Made by a program: the position numbers and the translations under genes. From the NCBI RefSeq assembly GCF_048771995.1, contig NC_133063.1, positions 20,213,063 through 20,277,062 of the forward strand: DNA of 64,000 nt, written 5' to 3'. This document shows, piece after piece, positions 27,601-38,388 of this stretch (position 1 is its first letter; every line of letters begins with the position of its first letter). Below the pieces are notes generated by a model. It worked only from the letters and a program-made list of their open reading frames with translations, made no database searches and was not told the DNA's origin. The DNA comes from Taeniopygia guttata. Lineage: Eukaryota; Chordata; Aves; Passeriformes; Estrildidae.

Positions 27601-30600
27601 TTATTATATGAGGGAGGAGGAAAACTAATAAAACAAACTCCTTGTTGCTTCCCAGTAAATACAACTGGTCACAGTAGTCACCTTGTAAACATTTTAGTGA
27701 TGCCATGTGGGCTATGTTACTGTCTCTCCTGATGAAGATTACTAGTAACGCATTTGCATTCACATGCTTGATACTCTCTAAAAGAACTTAAAGGTTTCTG
27801 ATGCGTTCTGCTGTCCCATATAGAAGATCAATCAAACAGAAAGACAAAAGTTGTAAGAAAATAAGGGTGGGAGGAATCTATTTTTAAATTCATGGACATG
27901 ATCCCTTTAAAGAGTCTGTTTCTACTAGATCATTCTCGTATTTATATCATAAACTGAGTATTTGTAATAATATGTTAAGTGCTTTAAAAAGTTGAATGAG
28001 ATTATTTATTTTATAAGTACTGTCATGTTTGTTAAAATATTTATCCAAAAATGACAGATGCAAAATTGAAACAAACAAGTTTTGTATAAAAAACAATCAT
28101 TTCTTAAGCTGTGTACTGGTAAGTGTTTGAGATTACAAAGAGCTGTATATTTTTTTGGTTGTAATCAATTTCATATGGAAAATCTGAAAGCAAGCATAGT
28201 AAGATGTTTACAACTACCATATTATTATTTGTTCCTAAGATCAGGAGCAGAGAATATTAATCTAACGGTTTCATTTAGACCATATGCCCTTCCTTACAGG
28301 TGAAAATTGAAGGCTCATTAAACACAGAGTTCAGCAGGCTGTGGATGTCATGCCTGTTTTTATATTGAAGATTTTGATGACTCTGAATCTGACCCTGTCC
28401 ATGAGATAGCCTCCCTGGTCCTGCTCCCACTCCCTTCTACTATTCCCTCTCCCTTTGATAAAAAGCTGCTCAGCATATACCACTCTTCAGCCAGAAGCAG
28501 CTTAAAAGATGATAGTAATGCTAGGATATTTCAGAGAATTCTCTTCGCTACCTATAGGCCTCTGCTCACATGGTAAGAACAGAAGAGGCATGGAAGAGGC
28601 AGCTGCAGAGCTGACAGGATTACAGGGGTACTGACACCAGTATGAGGGTACTTCCCACTTCACAGTGGAATGACATCAAAGGACAACTTGCCACAGAAAG
28701 CTTTTCTTAGCTGTAGCTGTAGGTAACAATGTACCAATACAGAATACATCCACTGTAGAAACTTGTGAGGAAAGTCTGTATCAATTAAGATACAACCTTT
28801 TTCCATATGGTATATAATGTAAGCAGGTTTAAAGGGTTATAATATCAGCAAGCTCAGAAACATACAGGTTTACAGATTTTGTCTGTAGAGAATGCATAGT
28901 TACACAGCAACAAAGCACCTATGGAGCGACTTTAGCATTTTATCTCCATATCTGACCAGATATTACTACTTTTACTCAACCCACACAGAAGCATTTCCTT
29001 CCTTCAGGCTGGATGTACCCTGCAGGCATCCCTGCTGATGGGAGATCTACACATAAGCTGCCTGCAGCCTCAGGTTTGACCCACTGGCCCTGGATCCAGC
29101 AGCATTTTATACCCCTTTGTATGCCAATGTGTACCAAAGTCAATTGCAATCATCAGAGCTCTCCCATTTCTCCTGTAATTCCTACCTGGTGTGGTTCTTA
29201 GGACAAATCACACTGACCATCAAAAAGAACTGCAAGAGGGGAAGATGTGGAGACCAAAGTATTTTTTGTCACAGTCACAAAATTTCATTATGAAGACATG
29301 AAAATATTTGTATTATATAGTTCAACAAGGGCTAAAAATAGATCTCCTCCATACTATCTTCCTGTAAATACAAAACTCGCAACTGAATGTTTGTGTTATC
29401 AATATTAGTGGAACGGGAATGAGAGTATTACAGTAATACAGCTCACTTGGTAAGCTGGTTCCATTAAAACAAGGCATATTAACACTGCTGAATACCTTCA
29501 AGGCTAAAATAAAGGTCTTCTGAATCATTTTCATCTGAAGAAGCTCAAGCAGAGAAGCAGCTCACTATAAGTGTCCAATGTGATTCTGTGACTAGGAAAG
29601 AAAAAAAAAAAAACATGTCATCTTCAGATGCATAAACAGCAGATTAGCGACAAGCAGTTGAGGTGGTGGAATTACTTTTGTACATGGCACTAAAGCAGTG
29701 GATATTTGAAATTGCATAAATACTGGTATCTGCATTTTAAAAACAATGTTGAAATCCAGAGGATCTAAATAAATCAAATTCCCCAAAACCAAGACCTAGA
29801 GAAAGCAGAAAACAGAAGCCAACAAACTCTGAATGCTTAATAAATTAAAAACAAATGAGAGAAAGAGATGAGGACAGTGCAAATATTTCCTCAGAAGAAA
29901 AAGAAGATAAATACTGAAAGGTTTCCTTACTTTACTCAGAGAAAACATATGAAATAGTAATAGCTATTGACTCGATTTATTACAGTCATCCAGTAAAAAT
30001 CAGAAAGACTTTATGGAAATCTTTAAAGCAAACAAACAAATGCCAAAAATCAACCAACCAAAACACCCCAAGGAAAAACCCCAACCAATAAAAAAAAATA
30101 TTCCCAAAACCCACTTCAGAAATAATTTCATCTATTATATTACTAAAACAGTTATCCATCAAGAGATAGAAATTCCAAATCTAATAACAAAATCCATCTG
30201 TGAATAATTCAAAAGAAATTTTAAAGAAACTATACTGCATTTTTTCATACTTTTTATCAGAACTGAATGGGCTACCTGATAGTTTTTCTTATTGAGAGGG
30301 TACTTAAGCAGTAAATCAGAAGCAAATATGAAGTTGTGCACAGTTTTTTGAAAATAAAATACCAAAAAAACCAATGCGTCTACTGGCTGCATTGTGGAAA
30401 GTACACAGCATATTTCTATTATGGATACACATTAAATTAATACAGTTAATGTAAAAAGTTACTGATTCCTGTCAAGTAACCAAAGGGGAATAGCAAATAT
30501 GTAAAATATTACACAGTTAAAATACAGTCTCAATTAAATGATATTTTTTTTATTTATGGTCATTTGAACCATAACAATAATAAATTAAACAATTAAATTG

Positions 30601-32962
30601 TGTGGTAATTTTCAAGCCATTTTTCTTGTTGGACCCTTGCTAAATAAAATGTATTTATGGTAGTTTTGAGGATCAATGGCTTGACTTAGTGATATTAAGG
30701 GTCTATGATTACAGCTAAATGTATACATGCAAATATTTCTACCAGAGAACAGACTATGAGATGTCTGTAGTCTTAGCGTTATTTGATTCTTGCATACTTT
30801 ATAAAGATCTTAAGAAATTCCTCTTACTACATCTTACAGTCATGCATTAACAACTTCCTTTGATCTTTACTGGAGCTGCAGAGCTACCTTGACATTACTA
30901 TTTCCTACAATGGTACTACCATTCCCAATTACCAAGCAGGGAAGCAGAGACACACAAAGTCTGTATATGTATTTCTGTGTGAATCTCTTAATGAGTGAAA
31001 ATTTATAATGTCATTCAAGGAACTAAAACATACATTTAGACACTAGTTATCTAAATGTAAATCTAGACTGGTGGTAACAAATCATAGAATGACTTAAAAA
31101 AGCAGTGGTGGTACATGACATGGGATAGCTTCCAGATGGAAAGAAAAATAGTCATTTTAATAAAAAATTACTAACAAGTTATATCAGCCCCTCCACATCT
31201 TCCTTACAACTCCTTTCTAATAATTTCTTAAGATCTTCCTAATATTTCTGTTTGTATACCTAACTTCCTAGCTCTGATCAGGCCACACAAGAAATAACAT
31301 GACCAAGAGGAATGTGGCAGAGATGCATGCAGATGCTGTTGGAATGCCATGGTGTGATTAACACTGACCCTGCTGCTCATTGAGAATGCACTATTAGGAT
31401 ATGCAAAGTAACTTACATGGGACTAGAGAAAGGCTGTATTCCTATTAGCATTCATGGGAGCTATGCAGCCCCAGTCTTGTTCATCAAGTTTGGAATATAC
31501 CCTTTTGTTATTGATGGGAAAATGTCACCAGTTACAAATGGTTACACATAGGGGTGTAGCAAGGTCAAAGCAAACTCCAATAGTTTTTCATCCCTTTTAA
31601 GGCAAAGTGCTGCTTCAGCAGTTCTTTTTTGACCTGGTAGTATATCTCTGTAGATAAAAGAAATGATGAAATTCCCTGTTTCTGGTCTTTGCTGTAGCCT
31701 CACCACACAAAGATTAAAAAAAAAACCTCCAAAAGGATATTCCATTAGTGGTGTGTTATGGATCAATCATTAGACAACACTGCAGGCATCCTTGCGTACT
31801 AAGTCTGACTTCAAACTCCTCTACAGATCCACTCACAGCTCTGATGAGTCTCATGAAATAGTCTTTCAAAAGTATGAATAGAGTCTGAGTCATCAGTTTC
31901 CCAGCTACAGATAACTGCAGTTACTTCACTTCTATTATTGAAAGCTTCCTTTAGAAAACAAAACAGACCTGCTTGGTGCTGCAAATATTCCTTGCCAGTT
32001 ATGGTATTTTTTAATAGATGAAATCCTGAATCACTAAGTTAAAATTAATTTTCTTCAAGATCCCACAAGAAAACTGTGGGTTTATGGGAAATTAATGCAA
32101 TTTTGTCATCTTCACCATTGCTCTTTCCAGAAATACAGTTGTGGAAGGTTCATTCTCCCTGCATTTAGCATCCCCAAAAAGACAAAAATCATTCTGGGAC
32201 TCCTACAAATATGTTCACATATTTGTCGTCTAATCTGACAATCCAAGCTTTGTTGGATAGTGGCTTCTATGTGAGGCTGTATCTAAGCCCTCAGTGCAGC
32301 TGTGTTAATCAGCACAAGCTGTGCCTCTGAACCATGATAAAAATAGAAAGCTTATTTCTGAGCAGGTTTTGATTGGGAAGAAGTGATGAAAGAAGAAATT
32401 GCACCTGTCTAGGAGAAATCACACTGTTCATCATTAATTACACCTGAAACACTCAGCAAGGAAAATGTTAAGTGGGTCCAAGTATCAAGAAAATACCCTT
32501 AACTAGGCTACTAAATGGTTTAGAAAGCGTCTGGACTTATGAGCAAATTCCGTTGGAGAAATTCAAACTACACTAGGTATCACTGGGATCTTTTCATAAG
32601 TGCAAAATAAGAAAGTCAGAAAATTAGCCTCAACAAAGGAGGCCCAACTTCCTGCAGGAACGATATCACATTTAAATGCTAGTACTATTCCACGCTTCTT
32701 CACAAAGAGCAGTGATCAGACATGCATGAAACAGCCAGCTTGTTATTTTGTGCTGACTTCTGTACCTGAGAATATTACTATTCTTCAAGGCAAACCTCTA
32801 TGTTCTTGAGAGAAATGTACTGCTCTTGTTGATGCTATTTGGCTAGGGAGTACCCTAGGGAGTCTTGGGAACACCTTTATTTTAACTGATTCATCCCTCA
32901 TATACAACAGAATACTATTTTAAGGTAGATACAGATAAATATATGTATGTGTCTAATATACA
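21621..32962. other. Intergenic region between ADGRV1 and LYSMD3
   Basis: 11.3 kb of AT-rich DNA between two divergently transcribed genes. Short open frames occur, but none has splice sites in a consistent frame or resembles a protein I know. No tRNA, snoRNA or well-formed transposon was recognised. Regulatory elements may exist but cannot be named here. Confidence 0.7.
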
Positions 32963-33253
32963 TGTGGATGTGACAGCCTGGTCAGAGAACGAGAGGACTT
33001 GTGAGACTTTTAGGGAGTTGCAGACAAACAATGATAGCTTGTTATTGTAAACAACCTGCAGGTGGTGTTTTTCTAATCTTTGTTTTTCTGTTCTTCTCAA
33101 GGATTGTTTGTGAACAAAGTGTTTTTGTTAATTAGCCAATCAGGTAGAATGTGTCGAGTCAGTCTATAAAGAGAAAAGTTTTTCACATTAAAGCTGCTGT
33201 TGTGCAAACCAGCTTTCTTGGAGTCTGTGCTGCTTTCTTACTCAGTAGCAACA
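32963..33253 (+). mobile_element. Solo LTR, endogenous retrovirus (ERVK/ERV2-like by target-site length)
   Basis: A TG...CA unit of about 291 bp beginning TGTGGATGTGACAGCC and ending CAGTAGCAACA. It is flanked by a near-identical 6-bp duplication (TATACA / TATATA). Promoter-like (CTATAAAGAG near 33164) and poly(A)-like (ATTAAA near 33187) signals lie in the order expected for U3 and R in plus orientation. No internal retroviral region adjoins it, so it is a solo LTR. The family is unknown to me, and the TA-rich flank weakens the duplication evidence. Confidence 0.7.
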
Positions 33254-33660
33254 TATATATATACACAAAAAATAGGCTGACATACAAGAACACAATATAC
33301 CTCCACAGCTTGTTTTACAGTATCTGGAAATGTGGCTTAAATTAAGCTTCTGTGGGTGTGAATGTCTCACTTCATAGAGCTACACAATTGTTAGCTCTTA
33401 TCTTTATGTATTCAGACTCAAGTAATCTGGTTTTCAAAAGTAAAGACATAAAAAAATCCATCTTTTTAAATATCAAACATGTTTCTAACCACTTTGGTTG
33501 TTTAGCAAGGCTCAAAAACAAAGGAAAAAAAGCCCAAACCCTAATTTAAAATTACCTTAAGATGAAATTTAATTTATTTTTGTTACGCATAGTAGATATA
33601 ATTTGCGCCATTTCTAATATGATATATGTGATATTGAATATTTGTTAGAGTATACACATT

Positions 33661-34195
33661 TGTATTAGGATTCCCCCTACTCTTGCAGGCAGACCGGGTG
33701 TATATTAAAAACTAATTTACAAGTAAGGAGGTACGGCTCCCCAGGAGATGGGCCATGTCTGGGGAGATATGGGAACCCCAGGTGAGAACCCCAAGTGCTG
33801 ATCGTTCATGTGAACGACCCGAGATGAATATCATGGAAATCCTCAGGCAGATACCTGTGAATGCAGCGTTCCCGAATTCCCATAAATTTCACCAAGGGAT
33901 TCAACAAACCCTGGACACTGAATTGTTCTCCCTTATCACCAAAAAAGAGAATCTTATTAACATATGGACTCTCAGTAGAAGAAAAGACTGATTGTTGAAA
34001 TCTTGGCCTCAGGCGGAATTTTTCCGATAAAAACCGCTTGTGCCAGGATGGAGGTGTGTGGGCATGGGGAAAACCTCTGCTGAGGGTGACTTCTTGTTAC
34101 ACACCCAGCGCCGACCCCGGGCGCGGCACTGTTCTTTCCTTGTGGCTGGCTAGATAGAATTTGATTGCAAAATAAATATTTTATTTTTTCATATT
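33661..34195 (+). mobile_element. LTR-like segment, endogenous retrovirus fossil, approximate ends
   Basis: A GC-rich block standing out of AT-rich DNA, with a TATA-like GATAAAAACC near 34026 and an AATAAA near 34170 in the order of an LTR in plus orientation. It ends close to a TTTTTTCA. I could not find a convincing target-site duplication, so both ends are estimates. The sequence after it to 34439 may be an internal part of the same element or unrelated. Confidence 0.5.
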
Positions 34196-34439
34196 AATTT
34201 GGCTAGACAAATTTTCATTTATAACATTTTCAAGAACCAGACCTGCAAACTCATTAATCTTCAACAATTTTTTTACAACATATTTAGCCTTAGAGCTGTC
34301 AAGTTTTTTTAAGGAATACTGCTCTTGCTCCTGCTGTAATCCAAAACTTCCTGCTAAGGCTCTGTCAGCAAAAAGACGCACTAAGTTAAATCTATTAGTT
34401 AGACTAGGACATCCACCAAAACCTCAGAACCCCAAAAGC

Positions 34440-35053
34440 TGCTTGCGAAAAATGCATATCTTATGATTGGCTTTTCGCAAATATTACAATGAATATTATA
34501 TGTGTAATATTAGAAAGTTATGCTGTATTACTTCTCTTAAGTAGTGTGTTAAATATAGTTGAAGGTTCCAACATAATGTTAAAATAGAGAATATTTATGT
34601 GGGGGGATTTCTTTTGTTTTTGGAATGAGATACTCGCTTCAAGGAACACCTAAATCTTCCAAAGAAAAGGAATTTATGGTTTTCTTATCAGAAGAAGCTA
34701 ATTTCTTCAGGCCTTGCTCAGACTCGAAGACGCCTTGGGGATTAAAGGAAACAGTTGACATACAACAGACAGAGTTTTTGTTTTAAATAGAATGTATGCA
34801 TAAACATGAAGGATATATGAATATGCAACAGGCTATTGCTTTAAAGGTTATTCCTTTGTCCAAAAGGTATGCTTTTCGTGACTTGGTGTCCGAGAGCATC
34901 CAGACGTCCGTAATTTTTTGCTTTTTATTGTATTGTAATTGTCCTAACTCTAAACTTCATTACGCTAATTGTATCACTATTTTTATAATAATTTTCTTAT
35001 TATTAAACTTTTAAAATTTTAAAAACCAAGCGATTGGCGTTTTTCACGAATCA
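34440..35053. mobile_element. LTR-like element with inverted ends, abutting the LYSMD3 CpG island
   Basis: The 614-bp unit starts TGCTTGCGAAAAATGC and ends GCGTTTTTCACGAATCA; the reverse complement of the end (TGATTCGTGAAAAACGC) resembles the start. It is flanked by CCAAAAGC (34432-34439) and CCAAGAGC (35054-35061), an 8-bp duplication with one mismatch. The interior is AT-rich. I recall very similar sequence as a repeat in songbird genomes and believe it to be an ERVL-type LTR. An 8-bp duplication with inverted ends would also fit a non-autonomous DNA transposon, so the class is open. Confidence 0.6.
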
Positions 35054-35401
35054 CCAAGAGCACGCAGAGGCCTGGCGGGGAAGGCGGGGGTGGAACGTTT
35101 CCTCGCACGGCGGCGCCGGCGCCGCGCTCCGGCCTCCAACAACGCGCGGCTCGGCAGCGGCGCTCCGGGGCGGGGCGGAGCGGTGCGGGGCGACAACCGG
35201 AGGGTGCCGGGCGGTGCCGGACTGAGCTGTCCCGCCGGCCCCGCCCGGCCGAGCCCCGGGGCCGCCTCCCACCCACCCCCGGCCGGCTCCTGGGCGGGGC
35301 CGCGCTGCGGACGTGGCAGCGGCCGCCATCGTCCCACGTGGAGTGGGGGCAAGGGAAGCCGCGGGGCGGGGTGGAGCGGGGCGGGGTGGAGCGGGCCGGG
35401 T

Positions 35402-35464
35402 AGGCACGGCAAGGCACGGCACGGCACGGCTCGGCTCGGCTCGGCTCGACTCGGCTCGGCTCTC
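35402..35464. repeat. GGCAC/GGCTC pentanucleotide minisatellite
   Basis: Tandem 5-bp units GGCAC then GGCTC, with one interrupted unit, lie about 115-175 bp before the LYSMD3 start codon. They are in the promoter or 5' untranslated region. Confidence 0.85.
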
Positions 35465-35576
35465 AGCTCCCCGCGGCGGCGTGGCCGGGCGTTGCTGAGC
35501 CGGGGCGAGGAGGAGGGGCCGGCGTGAGGCTCTGCGCGGAGGGTGGCACGCCTGCGGTCCGTTCCGCCCGCGGAGC

Positions 35577-35837
35577 ATGGCCGGCAGAGGCGCTGGCAGC
35601 GGCCCGTCGCCGTTCGCCGCGGCGCAGCCGCTCGCCGGCGGCCACTTGTACCCCTTGGTGAGCGCGGAGAGCGAGGGGCCCGAGGAGGAGGGCGAGCTGT
35701 CGGAACTGCGGCCGCGGGGCAGGGAGAAGGGCCGGCGGAGCGCGTCGAGGGACAGGCTGGATGACATCGTGCTGCTGACGAAGGACATCCGGGAAGGGGA
35801 CACGCTGAACGCGGTGGCGCTGCAGTTCTGCTGCTCC
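35577..35837 (+). CDS. LYSMD3: LYSMD3 coding exon 1
   Basis: 87 codons from MAGRGAGSG to ALQFCCS, inside the CpG island. It carries the polar N-terminal region and the first half of the LysM domain. Reading through the donor would soon diverge from the family, which supports splicing at 35837. Confidence 0.95.
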
Positions 35838-38388
35838 GTAAGTGCCGGGCGGCGCGGGCCCCGCCAGGCCGGCGTGCGGCAAAGCCGCGCGTCTCAGAAG
35901 TGGAAAATTACGTGAGAGCGTTCGTGGTATAGTGCAGGGTTCCTGTTCCCTGGGATTTTCCTCGTAAAACTAATATAAATGTGAGGAACAAGTGCATCGT
36001 TTTGGTTGTGACACTCTCTCAGAGTACGTTACATTCAAAGCTGTTCTCCAGTCACAGGTCGGCACATCTAGTGCCGTCCTCGCTCTTGGGCTAGGTGACA
36101 AGGGTGCTGGTGAACTGTCTTAAGGGTTTATGTAGAGCCCTAACTCCATAAAAGTAGGGGAAAAAATCCTGCATATTTTTCTTCTGAATTCTACTAACTT
36201 GCCCTAGTATTTTAAGCATAAGCATGCTGTACTTTTGGGAACTTTCCATCCCTGTGCGCCCTTGTTTGTGCTCACTACTTCTAGCTCATTTCTTACATTA
36301 GTCTGGTAAATGTCCTGCCTACCCAGTAATTTTGACTGCCAGTACTATTAAGGCAATGGCATTGGTCTTGGTTGATGTTTCCAGTTTTAACAGGAAATCA
36401 GCACTATGTGTTTAGGGGACTGACTGCTAATTGCACAGATGCCATGAGGTCAAGTTCAAAATCTGTATATACAGAATATGCTGTCATCTAATTCTTTGGG
36501 CAGAAACAATTGTGAGCCTCCAGTTGTGACTTTAGGTATTAAAGTTTTGACATAACTATTTCCTAATCACAACAGACCTTAGCCTCATTAACGAAGTCTT
36601 CACGTCAGACCCTACTGCAATTGAAAATTTTGGCAGTTTTATGAAGCCAGGCCTCACTAAGAAAGGAAGAACACAACAGGATTGTGCTCTTTCTTGCAAA
36701 CTCAAGAGAATGTGGAAGAGCAATCCTGGGACTTCAGGCAGAAAGTATAAGTTGCATTGTGGTGGAATCATAAATTGCTGCATTTGGCAGTCTTTTATTC
36801 TCATCCAATTTATTTAGCACCATATACTTAACAAATACACTGCCATAGTAACTGAAGGACTTCTTCACGTTAAAAAGGTTTCTGCGAAGTTGGATACAGT
36901 GCATCTTCAAATGGGCATAATTCCTGTGTGCTTTGCAGGTGTTGCAGAAAAGCACTGATTTGGAAGTACTTCATTATGGTAAAGTTTGTGGCTGTGCCTT
37001 CTATAGTGAGGGAGCTGTGATCTGAAAAAGAAGCCAGTGATTATCCCAGTGCATCTAAATCCCTGCAGAATGTTTCATATTAGACTTAAAATCTGAACTT
37101 ATTGCAAGCAAAATGAGATTAATTTTGAACAAGGATAGGAAAACGGGAGAGCTGACTTGGGTAAGGTAGATGACAGTAGTTTAAAATTTACACTTCTTTT
37201 CTGCCTTAGCACCCAGAAGCAGCAAAAAACCATGCTTGTGGCTAGATGAATTGCAAACTCATACTTTATAGTAACTCCTAACTCAGAAGCTTTTCACTGA
37301 ATTAGAAATTAACAGTAATTTATATAATTTGAGAACTTAAAGTGAGGTGAACTATCACAGAGATAGTTACTGATAGCTGAACATACATTTAAGTAAATGT
37401 GAAGTGACTTTCAGTCTTCTTATCTGAAGTGAGAGAGTTTTTGCATCATAATTAATTTCCTTCTTGCTGTAAAGTTGTTCAAAGTTGACCTCTTCTTACT
37501 TCATACTGTATGATGGGTACCAATTTAAAAAAGCAACTAATTTAATGGTAATAAAAACCAAAGGCCTTGCCTTAGACTTCAGCTTAAAATCTGAACTTAA
37601 TTTGAGAAAATGGTATTTTGAGCAAGAATATGGAAAAGGAGAGCTAACTTGGATAGGGCAAAAGCAAAGGCCTTGTCTTTGTTTCCTTACAAAAGACTTG
37701 TATTTCTTAAAGTGTAATACTATTAAGAAAGTTTTGGTTCAATGGAATATGATATTTTAGCTGTTGTTTTCATTTTTAGGTTGCAGATATCAAGAGAGTT
37801 AATAATCTTATCAACGATCAAGATTTTTTTGCCCTGAGGTCTATCAAAATTCCAGTGAAAAAGTTCAGTGTATTGACTGAAACCCATATATCTCCAAAAG
37901 GAAGACCAGCTCTTCGGCCTGCTCTGTGTTCCCCAGAAGTACAGGAAACATCTCTTTGTGATAAATTCTCTGCTAATGAGACTGCTGGCAACTTCTTAAA
38001 AGAAGTCGATCGAGATATAGAAGAAATAGTGAAGTGTAATGATACAAAGAGAGAGAATCTGAATGAAGTTGTTTCTGCTTTAGCAGCCCAACAGATCTGT
38101 TTTGAAACTGATGGCAAAACTAAAAAATGCAAGGATCCTTACTATGGAGCAGACTGGGGTATAGGATGGTGGACAGCAGTAGTGATTATGTTGATTATTG
38201 GCATAGTAACTCCAGTTTTTTATCTCCTGTATTATGAAGTTCTAGTGAAAGTAGATGTCAGTCACCATTTTCCAATGGAATCTTCCCATTTGTTTGTCAC
38301 AGCAGTATCACATCAGAAAGAAACAGAAAATGGAATAAATCCAACAAATATTATGAAAGTTGATAATCAAGGAGACCTTCAGCATTAA
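35577..38388 (+). CDS. LYSMD3: LYSMD3, LysM domain-containing single-pass membrane protein (two coding exons)
   Basis: Two exons, 35577-35837 and 37780-38388, join at phase 0 (TGCTCC|GTAAGT ... TTTTAG|GTTGCA) into 289 residues; human has 306. LYSMD3 is a Golgi and cell-surface protein reported to bind chitin and to help keep Golgi structure. The LysM domain spans roughly residues 66-110 ([20 protein letters not shown], then [20 protein letters not shown] and IKIPV), across the exon junction. A basic stretch [17 protein letters not shown] precedes it. A transmembrane helix follows [17 protein letters not shown] at about residues 216-238, and a short polar tail ends DNQGDLQH. The start ATG has good context (GGAGCATGG). 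The intron is 1.9 kb. No disruption is seen. Confidence 0.97.
35838..37779 (+). other. LYSMD3 intron
   Basis: 1.9 kb, AT-rich after the first 100 bp, with GTAAGT and TTTTTAG ends. Nothing else is recognised inside. Confidence 0.85.
37780..38388 (+). CDS. LYSMD3: LYSMD3 coding exon 2
   Basis: 202 codons plus stop. It carries the second half of the LysM domain, the conserved [15 protein letters not shown] and [14 protein letters not shown] segments, the transmembrane helix and the C-terminal tail. Confidence 0.97.
   Translation, partial: VADIKRVNNLINDQDFFALRSIKIPVKKFSVLTETHISPKGRPALRPALCSPEVQETSLCDKFSANETAGNFLKEVDRDIEEIVKCNDTKRENLNEVVSALAAQQICFETDGKTKKCKDPYYGADWGIGWWTAVVIMLIIGIVTPVFYLLYYEVLVKVDVSHHFPMESSHLFVTAVSHQKETENGINPTNIMKVDNQGDLQH

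Larger units (their letters stand above)
35062..35900 (+). promoter_or_regulatory. LYSMD3 CpG-island promoter
   Basis: About 840 bp of very GC- and CpG-rich DNA containing the LYSMD3 start codon. It includes GGGGCGGG and GGGCGGGG GC boxes and a CCACGTGG palindrome (E-box/USF type) near 35335. It lacks an obvious TATA box, as is usual for a housekeeping CpG promoter. It begins immediately after the LTR-like element. Confidence 0.85.

Noticed and set aside
29570-29590. GTGATTCTGTGAC resembling a CR1 tail
   Set aside because: Only one tail unit is present and no CR1 body precedes it.
21621-32962. Searched for a gene, RNA gene or clustered repeats between ADGRV1 and LYSMD3
   Set aside because: Only scattered short frames without consistent splice sites or family resemblance were seen.
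35051-35803. Long open frame (250 codons) on the minus strand opposite the LYSMD3 promoter and exon 1, with other GC-rich frames there
   Set aside because: Very high GC content removes stop codons on all frames; the translation is Pro/Ala/Arg/Ser-rich and the strand opposite has a proven LYSMD3 exon.
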